64,000 nucleotides of DNA from Pseudomonas brassicacearum (lineage in GTDB: Bacteria > Pseudomonadota > Gammaproteobacteria > Pseudomonadales > Pseudomonadaceae): the NCBI RefSeq assembly GCF_003732225.1, contig NZ_MOBJ01000007.1, positions 391,408-455,407 on the forward strand. The letters run 5' to 3'. Below, in pieces: positions 37,619 to 47,625 of this stretch (the first letter of the stretch is position 1; every line of letters starts with the position of its first letter). The notes beneath the pieces were generated by a model that worked only from the letters and a program-made list of their open reading frames with translations, did not search any database and had not been told where the DNA came from. The translations under genes and the position numbers were made by a program.

Positions 37619-40600
37619 CGCGTACCCCGGCTCTGAGGTTCGACGGGCGGCGAGTCATCGGTGTCGTTGAAGTCTTCATCAGTCTGATACCAGGGGTGGA
37701 CGGTCACGCGTGACTCATAACCTTTGGCACTGATGACTTTGACCGGCCGGCCCAGCGGGTCATAGAACTGCTGGTCGTGATAGCCGAACCGGCGAAACGA
37801 TGCGTCGTTGATGTAGCGCCAGGCGTTGGCAAAGTAGGGTCGATAAACCCGCACGGCCAAGCCCTTGTTGTTGTATTCCACGCGTTCGCTGACGCGCCAG
37901 CGTAGGTCGGCGTGACGTTCCAATGGTTTTCCGGTTTGCGGGTCGAGTTCCAGTTCGCCGTGTGCATTGACGACATAGGCCATTCCCGGCTCCACCAATT
38001 GCTTGGTTTGCAAGGTCCGGCCAAAGCCATCGACACAGGTCAGCTGCATCTGGATTTGCTGTCCCGTTTCGGCGTCTGGATAGTCGTCAGCGGTCAGTAC
38101 CAGACTGTGCACGGGTTCCCGGGGAGTGCTGCGGATCAGCTCCAGCAGTGCCTGTTCGTCCGCTGTTCGGGCCTTGAGCCGGGCAAGCCGCGCGCGTGCG
38201 CCGGCGCGAATGTGCAGGGACGGCAGAATGTAACCCTGTGCGATCCACTGGGCTAACTGATCGGGGAGCCGGCGCGCAGTATCGGGCAACGTGCTCATCC
38301 AGCTGCGCAAGTCCTTGCGCAATACGCTGGCGGCTCTTCGCAGGGCTGCAACCGGGTTCTGAATCGCTTCACCTGGGCTGGAGTCTTCGGGGGGCGGGTG
38401 TTGATCGAGGGGATCGAAACCGACGTCCGCGCCATTTTCAGTGCCAAAAAAACTGGTTGCCAGCGGTTGTCCGGAGGGTTCGTACTGGGCCTCCTGACTA
38501 TTCTCGTTGGCATCGATGACGCATTTGGGTTGGAGTACGTGGTAGTCGTATTCGGCGCGGGTTGTGCAGCCATCCGGCAGTTCGACGCGGGTTGTCAGCA
38601 GGTGGTAGTCGTCATGGCTGACGTGAGTCACCCCATGACTGGCGGTCGCATTGAATTGCAGCACTTTGTAGAAACCATCGAGATCGGCGTACCGGGAAAA
38701 ACCGTTCAGTCCCGACCACAGGTTTTCCTGCTTGTCCTCATCTTCGTCATCGTCGAGAAACAGCTCCATGGGCAGGAAGCCGATTTTTTTCAGTTCCTCT
38801 CTGATGTTGAACGGTGGGGGCAAGCTGTCGTAGGCCGTCAACGCGGTCTTGTCCAGCGCCGCCAGCTCCAGCGGGCCAGCCAACGCCTGGAAGTCGGCTG
38901 CGCCGTCGGGCAACAGGCTACCGTCGGCGGCTAGATAACTTTGCCGCGACAACTGGCTCAACAATCGCAACGCTTTCCACTCTTCCCAGGTATGGGATTG
39001 GCTCAAGCATTGATACGAAACCTCATCGGGTTTGAGTCCTGTAGGGAGCGATCCTTTGGGCAGCTCCAGCACATTGAGGCGCTGGCGCCACGGTAGACCC
39101 AGTCGCCAATCTTCAAACCCGTCCAGGTGAATGAACTCAGCGCGTGATTCGCTCAGGTAATAACGTTGTTGAGCTTCATCGTGGGCATCCAGCCACCATT
39201 GAGCCTCATCGGGATCGGTAAAGGGCGGTTCGTCCCGTTCGGTTTTGCGCCGTGCATAGCTCACGGTCAAGGCGTGAACAGGCGTGCCGAAACGATCCCA
39301 TTGCAGGGTGATTTCATGCCGACACAGCGGATCATCGGCGTGGCGTTCGTACTGATAGCTGATCTTTTCGAGCAGCAATGGCAGGACAATCGCATGGGGA
39401 TGATGCAGGGCCTTGGGCCGCAGTTCACGCACCAGATAACGTGACTGTTCCACCGAATAGGGAACGCCGGTCTTGAGGTCATCCAGCGCGGCGAAGACTT
39501 CCACACGTAACACCGAGCCGCTCAGGCTTCGGGCGATTTCGTGCAGTGTGTCCTCGTCGGTGGGCTCGATGAGTTCATCGATACCGTCGTTCTCGTGGAA
39601 GCGACTGATCAGCGTGTCACCCAACGGATGGGCCTGGTGGTCGCCATTGAAATATCCCTCGCGAGGCATATCCACCTCGCGCCCGGTATGGAACCAGGTA
39701 CGGGTCAATATTGGCGCGGTAAAACCGCTCTCACCTTCCTCCGGGCTGGTTTCGCTGTCGGTCTGATGCAGTAGGCCAAAGCCGCGAAACTCGCGGTCAT
39801 GGCTGTCGTAATAGCCATGGAAATAGTTGAAAAACTGCTTCAGGCAGTTGCCGGTAATCTCATCGAGTTGGCTCTGCCGGCTGACCACCTGAACCGGGAA
39901 CGGCAGGTAGCAGGGCAGTGGCTTGTCGGCATCCGGCCATTGCTGTTTTTCATCCAGCCACTCTTGTGCAGAACTGCGATAGCGCACGGTTCCACTGCAA
40001 CCCATGTTGTTATGGGTCGCCACCAGCGCGTACGGCCGCACGCTGACAAAATCGTAACGCCAGTGTCGTGGCGATGGGTGCGGCACCGTGAGGATCAAAC
40101 TGGCGCAACCGAGCCCTTGCAGGTCGGCGAAGTTGACCTGGCTCAGGGTGTCGTAGCGCACGCCCTCGGGCCAGGCCACGCTGATCGGTGTCTGTTCAAG
40201 CCGGTTTCCACCGCGATTGAGGTAGATATCGAAGTGATCCGAATTCAGATAGATCAACGACGGTGCACCGCTGCCGTCGAGGTCGGCGATGCGCATCCGC
40301 GCCGCATCGAACTGCCCGTACTCAAAGGGCAGCGCCCCCATGACGAAGCCTTTGCCAAAGCGTCCATGACCCAGGTTCGGCCAGCATTTGATCTCGTCGT
40401 GGCGAATGCGACACAGATCTGGCAGATCGCTGCCGAGCATATGGCCCAGAAACACCAGTTCGCTGCGTAATGAGCTGAACAGCGGCAGGCTGTCGTCGTC
40501 GGGCTCGTGAGGTACATCCTGCCCGGGTGCAAAACCGTCTTCGCGAAGGTTGGCGTACAGCCGCACGCTTTTGGGGCCAATCAGCGCCAGTGAACTGAGA

Positions 40601-42150
40601 CCGTTTCCTGTCAGGTCGCCGAACTGCGCCAGTGTGTTGAAAAACTCCAGAGGGAAGGCGCTGAAGAGGCTGAACGGCGACCAGCTACGGTCAGGCTTGA
40701 GCGCATAGAAACCACTGAAGGCCGGTTGTGCAAAAATCCAGTCGAAACGGCCATCACCGGTCAGGTCGTTGAGCGACTGCTTCACCGGCTTGCTGCCATC
40801 GGCGACCGGGATGGTCGGCAATACTTGCCACGGGCCGTAGCTTATTTCATCGGGGTAGTTCAGCCCTCGCAGTGGCTCACGGTAATACCAGCTCTGGTCG
40901 TATTGGCAGAGGAAGCCCGGTACACCCTCGCCATACAGGTCGAGGCAATGATGCTGTTGCCCGTCCTGGATACCGGGCATGTGTTCAAAGGGGAAGAACG
41001 CTGTCGACTGTGGGTTGATCTCGAACGGCGAATAGTCGAACTCCATGGGCGGCATGTTTTCCACCGCACCACTGGCGTCGTAGGCCTGATAGTGCGCGGC
41101 GCGCAGTTGGCTGTAGAACGCCGGGTGCGGGTGATACTCCAGCAGCAGACGTTTGACCAGCGCAGGGTTTGGTCCCAGTTCAGCGGGGAAGTGGTGAAAC
41201 ATCAAAACCTGTCGGCACAGGCGCCGGGTGCTCAATTCGAAGCCGTAACCGTAGGAAAAGAACGGATCGCGGCGAGTCAGCCATTCGCCGATGTTGTCGT
41301 CCTGTTCTGGAAACGGTTCCCCATAAACGGGTTTTTCACTCCAGTCGAGCGTGCGTTCACCGTAGTCGAACAGCAGATGAAAGTGCCAATCCAGCGTGGC
41401 CGGGTTGTCCACGGTCCAGGCGTATAAATGTTCGCTGGCGCTGAAGTTGCCGTAACACACCCGCCGCAGATAACGCTGGGCACGATAATCGTGGGGTTGA
41501 TCATCGAGCGGGTCTTCAGGTTTGTACTCGTAGACGATGTGTTCGCCATGGGCGTTCATGCTTTCGAGCAATAGCCAGACCCCGACCCGTAACCCGTCGT
41601 GCGGATCGGCGCATCGCGAAGCCTCGGTCTTGCCGTAAATGTGCAGACTGCCGTCGGCCCCGTGCACCAGCCAAAAAGGTGGCTCGTTAAGCCGGGTGCT
41701 CGTTTGCCAGAGCTCGATCAGATCGAAGGCGCCTTCGACCCGAGGCCAGTAACGGACCACCAAATGCTTGCCGACGGGCTCGCCGTTGTAGTGATCTTCG
41801 AGACGGGACTGGATGTGCCCATCCTTATCGCGCTCGGGCATCCATTCATCACCACTGGGGCCAACGATGACGTCGTCTTTGTGGTAGCGCGGTACGCCTT
41901 TGCTGGTCTGGCGAGTGATGGCATTGATGGTCAGGCGCCAGCCGAAGCCGAACGGGCCGTTGCCTGCCTGGCTGTCGTAACTCAACCCCAGTGCCGGATC
42001 AAAGCCGCGTCCCGGTGAGATCGGCAAGGGCAGCTCGAAGAAAGCCTTGCCGCTGGCGCCAATGGCACCCAAGCTTTTGCCAATGGTGGTAATCGCGGCA
42101 CTCTTGGCAATGGAAGGCGGTGTGATGCTTTGGGAGGCTTGATCTTCCAT
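37615..42150 (-). CDS. Tc toxin B component (TcaC/TcdB family)
   Basis: 1511 aa. N-terminal SpvB-like domain (SLGAIGASGKAFFELPLPISPGRGFDPALGLSYDSQAGNGPFGFGW), FG-GAP/VCBS-like repeats in the middle (LNDLTGDGRFDWIF, FGDLTGNGLSSLALI, RIADLDGSGAPSLIYLNSD), the TcdB middle domains, and C-terminal YD-type repeats. It forms half of the BC cocoon that docks on the TcA pentamer and guides the toxin tail. It lies on the minus strand directly before C1 with a four-base overlap. The inverted-repeat site at 42223-42242 is centred about 82 bases upstream of the start. Confidence 0.93.
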   Translation of the reverse strand: MEDQASQSITPPSIAKSAAITTIGKSLGAIGASGKAFFELPLPISPGRGFDPALGLSYDSQAGNGPFGFGWRLTINAITRQTSKGVPRYHKDDVIVGPSGDEWMPERDKDGHIQSRLEDHYNGEPVGKHLVVRYWPRVEGAFDLIELWQTSTRLNEPPFWLVHGADGSLHIYGKTEASRCADPHDGLRVGVWLLLESMNAHGEHIVYEYKPEDPLDDQPHDYRAQRYLRRVCYGNFSASEHLYAWTVDNPATLDWHFHLLFDYGERTLDWSEKPVYGEPFPEQDDNIGEWLTRRDPFFSYGYGFELSTRRLCRQVLMFHHFPAELGPNPALVKRLLLEYHPHPAFYSQLRAAHYQAYDASGAVENMPPMEFDYSPFEINPQSTAFFPFEHMPGIQDGQQHHCLDLYGEGVPGFLCQYDQSWYYREPLRGLNYPDEISYGPWQVLPTIPVADGSKPVKQSLNDLTGDGRFDWIFAQPAFSGFYALKPDRSWSPFSLFSAFPLEFFNTLAQFGDLTGNGLSSLALIGPKSVRLYANLREDGFAPGQDVPHEPDDDSLPLFSSLRSELVFLGHMLGSDLPDLCRIRHDEIKCWPNLGHGRFGKGFVMGALPFEYGQFDAARMRIADLDGSGAPSLIYLNSDHFDIYLNRGGNRLEQTPISVAWPEGVRYDTLSQVNFADLQGLGCASLILTVPHPSPRHWRYDFVSVRPYALVATHNNMGCSGTVRYRSSAQEWLDEKQQWPDADKPLPCYLPFPVQVVSRQSQLDEITGNCLKQFFNYFHGYYDSHDREFRGFGLLHQTDSETSPEEGESGFTAPILTRTWFHTGREVDMPREGYFNGDHQAHPLGDTLISRFHENDGIDELIEPTDEDTLHEIARSLSGSVLRVEVFAALDDLKTGVPYSVEQSRYLVRELRPKALHHPHAIVLPLLLEKISYQYERHADDPLCRHEITLQWDRFGTPVHALTVSYARRKTERDEPPFTDPDEAQWWLDAHDEAQQRYYLSESRAEFIHLDGFEDWRLGLPWRQRLNVLELPKGSLPTGLKPDEVSYQCLSQSHTWEEWKALRLLSQLSRQSYLAADGSLLPDGAADFQALAGPLELAALDKTALTAYDSLPPPFNIREELKKIGFLPMELFLDDDEDEDKQENLWSGLNGFSRYADLDGFYKVLQFNATASHGVTHVSHDDYHLLTTRVELPDGCTTRAEYDYHVLQPKCVIDANENSQEAQYEPSGQPLATSFFGTENGADVGFDPLDQHPPPEDSSPGEAIQNPVAALRRAASVLRKDLRSWMSTLPDTARRLPDQLAQWIAQGYILPSLHIRAGARARLARLKARTADEQALLELIRSTPREPVHSLVLTADDYPDAETGQQIQMQLTCVDGFGRTLQTKQLVEPGMAYVVNAHGELELDPQTGKPLERHADLRWRVSERVEYNNKGLAVRVYRPYFANAWRYINDASFRRFGYHDQQFYDPLGRPVKVISAKGYESRVTVHPWYQTDEDFNDTDDSPPVEPQSRGTR

Positions 42151-42222
42151 GGTTTGATTCTGTTCCAGCCTGGCGAGCGGGGATACGGATGACTCACGCT
42201 ACCAAGTTGGGCCCGCGACGTA

Positions 42223-42242
42223 ACCTGTCATACCTGACAGGT
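42223..42242. promoter_or_regulatory. Conserved inverted repeat (Tc/Ig-like operator candidate) before TcB
   Basis: ACCTGTCA-TACC-TGACAGGT, perfect 8-4-8 inverted repeat. Same core (CTGTCA-N4-TGACAG) as five other sites in this window; see findings. Confidence 0.8.
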
Positions 42243-42328
42243 AGGCAGGGTTTTTCTAGAACAAATAAGCTTAACCATGGAGCTTTTTATTGCCATCCGT
42301 GCGTATCGCCTCGGGCGGATGACAGGCG

Positions 42329-42365
42329 AAAAAAAGCCGCGCTGTTTTTGCAAACAGTGCGGCTT
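42329..42365 (-). terminator. Terminator of the fumarase gene
   Basis: On the minus strand: AAAGCCGC ... CTGTTT, loop, AAACAG ... GCGGCTTT followed by further T residues. Confidence 0.88.
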
Positions 42366-42386
42366 TCTGTTCCAGCGGTTAAAGGC

Positions 42387-43910
42387 TTACTGCACTTCTA
42401 CCGCCAGGCTTTCACTGATCTTCTTCTGCCAGATGGCCGGGCCGGTGATGTGCACCGACTCGCCCTTGCTGTCGACCGCAACGGTCACCGGCATGTCCTT
42501 GACGTCGAACTCGTAGATCGCTTCCATGCCCAGCTCGGCGAAAGCCACCACGCGAGACTTCTTGATCGCTTGCGCCACCAGATAAGCCGCGCCGCCCACT
42601 GCCATCAGGTAAACCGCCTTGTGGTCCTTGATCGCCTCGATCGCGGTCGGGCCGCGTTCGGATTTGCCGATCATGCCCAACAGGCCGGTTTGCTCAAGAA
42701 TCTGGCGCGTGAACTTGTCCATCCGCGTGGCCGTGGTCGGGCCAGCCGGGCCAACCACTTCTTCGCGCACCGGATCAACCGGGCCGACGTAGTAGATGAA
42801 GCGACCCTTGAGGTCCACCGGCAGGGTTTCACCCTTGTTCAGCATCTCGACCATGCGCTTGTGCGCGGCGTCGCGACCGGTGAGCATCTTGCCGTTCAGC
42901 AGGACGGTTTCGCCCGGCTTCCAGCTCTGCACGTCTTCAGGCGTCAGGGTGTCGAGGTTGACACGGCGAGCCGATGGGCCGGCTTCCCAGACGATTTCCG
43001 GGTAGGCGTCCAGCGGTGGCGCTTCCAGCGACGCCGGGCCGGAACCGTCGAGCACGAAGTGCGCGTGACGGGTGGCGGCGCAGTTGGGGATCATGCACAC
43101 CGGCAACGAAGCGGCGTGGGTCGGGTAATCCATGATCTTCACGTCGAGCACGGTGGTCAGGCCACCCAGGCCCTGGGCGCCGATGCCCAGTTGGTTGACC
43201 TTCTCGAACAGCTCCAGGCGCATCTCTTCGATACGGTTGGACGGGCCGCGCTTTTTCAGCTCGTGGATGTCGATGGATTCCATCAACACTTCCTTGGCCA
43301 TCACTGCGGCTTTCTCGGCGGTGCCGCCGATGCCGATGCCGAGCATGCCCGGTGGGCACCAGCCAGCGCCCATTTCCGGAACGGTTTTCAGCACCCAGTC
43401 AACGATCGAGTCGGACGGGTTGAGCATGGCCATTTTCGACTTGTTCTCGGAACCGCCGCCCTTGGCTGCCACGTCGACTTCGACGGTGTTACCCGGAACG
43501 ATCGAATAGTGGATCACCGCCGGGGTGTTGTCCTTGGTGTTCTTGCGAGCGCCCGCCGGGTCGGCGAGGATCGAAGCCCGCAGGACGTTTTCCGGCAGGT
43601 TGTAGGCGCGACGCACGCCTTCGTTGATCATGTCGTCCAGGCCCATGGTCGCGCCATCCCAGCGCACGTCCATGCCCACGCGGACGAACACGGTGACGAT
43701 GCCGGTGTCCTGGCAGATCGGACGGTGGCCGGTGGCGCACATGCGCGAGTTGATCAGGATCTGCGCCATCGAGTCGCGGGCTGCCGGCGACTCTTCACGC
43801 AGGTAGGCCTCGTGCATCGCCTGGATGAAATCCACGGGGTGGTAGTAGGAAATGAACTGCAGGGCGTCGGCAACGCTCTGAATCAGGTCGTCTTGCTTGA
43901 TCACGGTCAT
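42387..43910 (-). CDS. Class I fumarate hydratase ([4Fe-4S])
   Basis: 507 aa from ATG at 43910 (AGAGGAGCGCGACTC upstream). Interconverts fumarate and malate. Segments typical of iron-sulfur class I enzymes are visible: CATGHRPICQDTGIVTVFVRVG near residues 58-79, GAGWCPPGMLGIGIGGT, and PVCMIPNCAATRHAHF, with cysteines suited to hold the oxygen-sensitive cluster. It is next to sadC as I recall in P. aeruginosa (PA4333-PA4332). A terminator follows. Confidence 0.93.
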   Translation of the reverse strand: MTVIKQDDLIQSVADALQFISYYHPVDFIQAMHEAYLREESPAARDSMAQILINSRMCATGHRPICQDTGIVTVFVRVGMDVRWDGATMGLDDMINEGVRRAYNLPENVLRASILADPAGARKNTKDNTPAVIHYSIVPGNTVEVDVAAKGGGSENKSKMAMLNPSDSIVDWVLKTVPEMGAGWCPPGMLGIGIGGTAEKAAVMAKEVLMESIDIHELKKRGPSNRIEEMRLELFEKVNQLGIGAQGLGGLTTVLDVKIMDYPTHAASLPVCMIPNCAATRHAHFVLDGSGPASLEAPPLDAYPEIVWEAGPSARRVNLDTLTPEDVQSWKPGETVLLNGKMLTGRDAAHKRMVEMLNKGETLPVDLKGRFIYYVGPVDPVREEVVGPAGPTTATRMDKFTRQILEQTGLLGMIGKSERGPTAIEAIKDHKAVYLMAVGGAAYLVAQAIKKSRVVAFAELGMEAIYEFDVKDMPVTVAVDSKGESVHITGPAIWQKKISESLAVEVQ

Positions 43911-44289
43911 GAGTCGCGCTCCTCTAAAAGACGGGAACATTCAATAAGGTGCTTGCAGTTGGGGTGCATCGGTCGGCTGCAAACACCTTTCAAGGCACGC
44001 CGGGGTTGCTGGCGCGACGCTAAAAAGGCGCGGCAGTATAACGCGCCTCGGGTTGCGGCACATCCGTTGGCGATCAAACGAAGGTCGTCTATCTCTCTTG
44101 CCACACTTGCGTCTCTTGCGTCTCTTGCTTCTCGCGCGGCGAACGAAAAGATCGCAGCCTTCGGCAGCTCCTACGGGGCGCTGGTGTACGATCTATTGCC
44201 CAAAAATTGAATGGTCATTCTTGAGGTGCAACACTAAAGTTACATCTGGAATTTCAGGGCAGGACACTCTTGTCAGCCCCCTCTGTACG
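43911..44289. other. Divergent region between fumarase and sadC
   Basis: 379 bases. Holds a small direct repeat (CTCTTGC units, about 44094-44131), one single REP element (AAAAGATCGCAGCCTTCGGC, 44146-44175), and the sadC upstream region. In-frame extension of sadC to the left through this region lacks a ribosome site. Confidence 0.55.
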
Positions 44290-45408
44290 GTGAGTCAACG
44301 ATTGGCCCATAACGCTCTCCAGAGTCTGTTGCTCAAGCGCTTTATTCTGGCGGCGGGCACCTATGCGCTGGCGTTATTGCTGCTGTGGCTGGCGATACTC
44401 AGTGGACATTACCAAGGGCCGGTGCGCGGCGCGCTGATCGGTACAGTGCTGGTGATGCTCAGCCAGTCGGTGTTGTTCGCGGTGTTTTTCACCGGGCGCA
44501 ATCTGCGTTTTGCCGACCCCAGCCTGACCGAAGTTCAGGTGCTGCTGGGGCTTGGCTGGCAGACCTGGCTGATCGCTCACCTGGACTCGGCCCGTGGCGC
44601 CTTTCTGGTGTTTTACCTGTTGATTCTGTTATTCGGCCTGTTCCATCTACCGCGCCGGGGCTTTGTCCGATGTGCGGTATTGGTTTTTATCAGCTTTGCG
44701 AGCCTCAACCTTTGGGAAGGCTATCACTTCGAACTGGCTGATCCGGCGCTGGCGGCGCTGCAAGTCTGCGTGTTGTTCATCGTGCTGGTCTGGCTGGCGC
44801 TGTATGCCAACTACGTTCAGACCTCGCGGCAACGCATGCGCCAGCGACGGTTTGCCTTGCAGGCGCACCAGGTAACGTTGCGCGGGATGATGCGCCAGCT
44901 CGAAGACCTGGTGGCCACCGACGAGCTCACCGGGCTGTTCAACCGCCGGCATTTTCTACGCCTGGCCTCGCGCGAACTGCGCAGCATGGAAGAGGGCGTG
45001 GTGCATGGCCTGGCGCTGGTTGACCTCGACCATTTCAAACGCATCAATGATCGGCATGGCCACGCAGCCGGCGACCAGGTTTTGCAAGCGTTCGCCGCCG
45101 TCGCCACGGCCTGCCTGCGCGAAGACGATGTACTGGCGCGCTACGGCGGCGAGGAATTTGTGTTGTTGCTACCCGATTGCGATCCCGAGCGCCTGACCTC
45201 CTGTTGCGAGCGGCTGCGCATTGCCTTTACCGATGTCGAACTGATCGGCCTGAATGTGCGCGACCTGAGTTTGTCCGCGGGCATGACCTTGCTGGAACCG
45301 GGTGACAATCTGGATGACGCCTTGCAGCGTGCCGATCAGGCGCTTTACCGCGCCAAGCGTGACGGTCGCAATCGCTGCGCCGCGGCCTGGGAAAACGCCG
45401 ATGCCTGA
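44290..45408 (+). CDS. sadC: SadC-like diguanylate cyclase
   Basis: 372 aa from GTG at 44290 (start uncertain; the reading frame is open upstream but without supporting signals). About six N-terminal hydrophobic helices (residues 18-172), then a GGDEF domain with the active form GGEEF at 286-290 and the inhibitory I-site RxxD (Arg277-Asp280) at the correct spacing. It makes c-di-GMP from GTP. Position between fumarase and the ferredoxin reductase matches sadC of P. aeruginosa. The stop overlaps the next start by 8 bases. Confidence 0.88.
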   Translation: MSQRLAHNALQSLLLKRFILAAGTYALALLLLWLAILSGHYQGPVRGALIGTVLVMLSQSVLFAVFFTGRNLRFADPSLTEVQVLLGLGWQTWLIAHLDSARGAFLVFYLLILLFGLFHLPRRGFVRCAVLVFISFASLNLWEGYHFELADPALAALQVCVLFIVLVWLALYANYVQTSRQRMRQRRFALQAHQVTLRGMMRQLEDLVATDELTGLFNRRHFLRLASRELRSMEEGVVHGLALVDLDHFKRINDRHGHAAGDQVLQAFAAVATACLREDDVLARYGGEEFVLLLPDCDPERLTSCCERLRIAFTDVELIGLNVRDLSLSAGMTLLEPGDNLDDALQRADQALYRAKRDGRNRCAAAWENADA

Positions 45409-46336
45409 ATTACGCGTTGGCGATCGTCAGTGGTCGGTGGCGGAGGGCAGCAACCTGCTCGATGCCTTGAACCAGAACGGTATGCACGTGCCCTACAGCT
45501 GTCGCGCCGGCAGTTGCCATGCGTGCCTGGTGCATTGCCTTAAAGGCGAAGTCAGCGACCGACGCCCCGATGCGCTCAGCGCCGAACAGCGTCAACAAGG
45601 TTGGCGCCTGGCCTGTCAGTGTGAAGTCGTCGACGACCTGCAAGTGGCGGTGTTCGATCCACTGCGCGACGGTTTACCGGCCACTGTCGAGGCTGCCGAT
45701 TGGTTGAGCCCCAGTGTCTTACGCCTGCGTTTGCGGCCTGAACGCCCCTTGCGCTATCAGGCCGGTCAGCATCTGGTGCTGTGGGCCGGCAACGTGGCGC
45801 GGCCGTACTCACTGGCCAGCCTGCCGCAGGAAGATCGTTTTCTGGAGTTTCACCTCGACTGCCGCTTGCCCGGCGAATTCAGCGATGCGGCGCGCCAGTT
45901 GAACATCGGCGACCCAATCCGCCTGGGCGAATTGCGTGGCGGCGCATTGCATTACGACCCCGATTGGCAAACCCGGCCGCTGTGGCTGCTGGCGGCCGGC
46001 ACCGGCTTGGGGCCATTGTTCGGCGTGTTGCGTGAAGCGCTGCGTCAGGATCATCAGGGTGAGATCCGCGTCATTCACCTGGCCCATGATGCCAGCGAGC
46101 ATTACCTGGCCAAACCCTTGGCGGCGCTGGCGGCGAACCGTCCCAACCTGAGTATCGAGTTGCTGACGGCGGCAGAGCTGACAGCGGCTTTGGCGCAATT
46201 GCGCCTTGTTTCCCGGCAAACCCTGGCTTTACTCTGCGGGCACCCCGACAGTGTCGACGCCTTTGCCCGACGCCTGTACCTGGCGGGGCTGCCGCGCAAT
46301 CAACTGTTGGCCGATGTCTTCGTGCCTCGCGGTTGA
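45401..46336 (+). CDS. Ferredoxin/FAD-containing oxidoreductase
   Basis: 311 aa. N-terminal plant-type [2Fe-2S] domain with Cys34, Cys39, Cys42 and Cys72 (CRAGSCHAC; LACQC), then an FAD-binding reductase domain (ARPYSLAS) and NAD(P)H-binding part (LLAAGTGLGPLFGVLREAL). Electron-transfer reductase; partner unknown. ATG at 45401 overlaps sadC by eight bases, so it is cotranscribed. Confidence 0.9.
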   Translation: MPELRVGDRQWSVAEGSNLLDALNQNGMHVPYSCRAGSCHACLVHCLKGEVSDRRPDALSAEQRQQGWRLACQCEVVDDLQVAVFDPLRDGLPATVEAADWLSPSVLRLRLRPERPLRYQAGQHLVLWAGNVARPYSLASLPQEDRFLEFHLDCRLPGEFSDAARQLNIGDPIRLGELRGGALHYDPDWQTRPLWLLAAGTGLGPLFGVLREALRQDHQGEIRVIHLAHDASEHYLAKPLAALAANRPNLSIELLTAAELTAALAQLRLVSRQTLALLCGHPDSVDAFARRLYLAGLPRNQLLADVFVPRG

Positions 46337-46364
46337 ACGCGAAATCACTTTCACGAGACTCACC

Positions 46365-47114
46365 ATGACGAACGCCATCCTGCTGGAACGTGAGCGCGGG
46401 CTGCTGACCTTGCGCCTGAACCGCCCGGACAAGAAAAACGCCCTGACCCGCGCCATGTACAGCCAGCTGGCGGACGCCTTGCAACAGGCCGACACTGACC
46501 CAGAGATCAACGCCATATTGATCACTGGCAGTAGCGATTGCTTCACCGCCGGCAACGACATCGCCGATTTTCTCGAAGAGCCGCCGAGTGACCTCGCAAG
46601 TCCGGTGTTCCAGTTCATGCGCAGCCTGCTTGAATGCCGCAAACCGGTGATCGCCGGCGTGGCCGGCGCTGCTGTGGGCATCGGCACGACCCTGCTGCTG
46701 CATTGCGATCTGGTGTACATCAGCGCGGATGCGAAGTTGCGCATGCCGTTCGTTAACCTCGGGCTGTGCCCGGAGTTTGGTTCGAGCCTGATCCTGCCGC
46801 GCTTGCTCGGGCAGGCCAAAGCCGCCGAACTGTTGCTGCTGGGTGCAGGTTTCAATGGTGAACAAGCCGCCGCCTGGGGCATCGCCACCGCCGCGTTGCC
46901 CACTGGCGAGGCCGCGTTGGCCAAGGCGCGAGAGATGGCGCTGCGCTTCGAAACACTGGCGCCGGAAGCGGTGCGCATCAGCAAACAGCTGATGAAAACT
47001 CCTGACCGTGAACAGCTGCGCAAAGTGATCGAGGAGGAGGGCAACCTGTTTACTCAACGGCTGCGCTCGCCGGAAGCGATTGCGGCGTTGTCGGCATTTG
47101 TCCGAAAACACTGA
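46365..47114 (+). CDS. Enoyl-CoA hydratase/isomerase family protein
   Basis: 249 aa crotonase-fold protein. Oxyanion-hole segments FTAGNDIADF and VAGAAVGIGTTLLLHCDL, and catalytic-region LGLCPEFGSSLILPRLLG. Start ATG at 46365, 28 bases after the reductase stop, probably same operon. Substrate not predictable. Confidence 0.9.
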   Translation: MTNAILLERERGLLTLRLNRPDKKNALTRAMYSQLADALQQADTDPEINAILITGSSDCFTAGNDIADFLEEPPSDLASPVFQFMRSLLECRKPVIAGVAGAAVGIGTTLLLHCDLVYISADAKLRMPFVNLGLCPEFGSSLILPRLLGQAKAAELLLLGAGFNGEQAAAWGIATAALPTGEAALAKAREMALRFETLAPEAVRISKQLMKTPDREQLRKVIEEEGNLFTQRLRSPEAIAALSAFVRKH

Positions 47115-47136
47115 GTCTGTAGTGAATGCTTGGGCC

Positions 47137-47230
47137 TCATCGCGAGCAAGCTCGCTCCCACAGGGTATTGTGGTGGACACATAATGTGTGAACACCTCTG
47201 GCCAATGTGGGAGCGAGCTTGCTCGCGATG
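47137..47230. repeat. REP pair, inverted
   Basis: Arms at 47137-47163 and 47203-47230, GCGAGCAAGCTCGCTCCCAC type, just before the copied pykA end. Confidence 0.93.
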
Positions 47231-47269
47231 GCGGCAGAGCGGGCGACACATGTTTAGGGTCAGAAACCA

Positions 47270-47482
47270 AAAAGCCCCGCCATTCACATGGCGGGGCTTT
47301 CGTTTGTCAGCAACCGATCACTCAGACCATTTTGTCGCCAACGTGCAGGATCTTCATGCCGTTGGTGCCACCGATGGTGTGGTAGCTGTCGCCCTTGGTC
47401 AGGATGACCCAGTCGCCTTTCTCGACCACACCGAGTTTGAGCAACTCGTCGATCGCGGCCTGGCTGACTTGCTCAGGTGGCA
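47270..47482. repeat. 213-bp direct repeat, copy 1 (pykA 3' end plus terminator)
   Basis: Matches 50468-50680 with two substitutions in 213 bases (offset 3198). The two copies bracket the C2 gene. Carries the terminator hairpin at 47273-47298. Confidence 0.95.
47322..47482 (-). pseudogene. pykA 3' fragment (duplicate)
   Basis: 161 bases equal to the last 53 codons and stop of pykA, without a start; left by duplication next to the C2 insertion. Confidence 0.93.
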
Positions 47483-47514
47483 AGGAGGGCAAGGATGCGA
47501 TGACCGTCCGTCAC

Positions 47515-47534
47515 TACTGTCAACTCTGACAGTA
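47515..47534. promoter_or_regulatory. Conserved inverted repeat (Tc/Ig-like operator candidate) before C2
   Basis: TACTGTCA-ACTC-TGACAGTA, perfect 8-4-8 inverted repeat, centred about 101 bases before the start of the second C gene. Confidence 0.82.
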
Positions 47535-47625
47535 GTTCTCCTTTGTCCTTTGGCGTAATCAAACGCGAGGTGGCGTTCTTTGCTTGTGATGCATTTCTAC
47601 ACTTGTTCATGGATTGAAATCGCTC

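Noticed and set aside
42189..44210. 673-codon plus-strand frame over the fumarase gene
   Set aside because: Antisense shadow of fumarase with His/Arg-rich composition and no family match.
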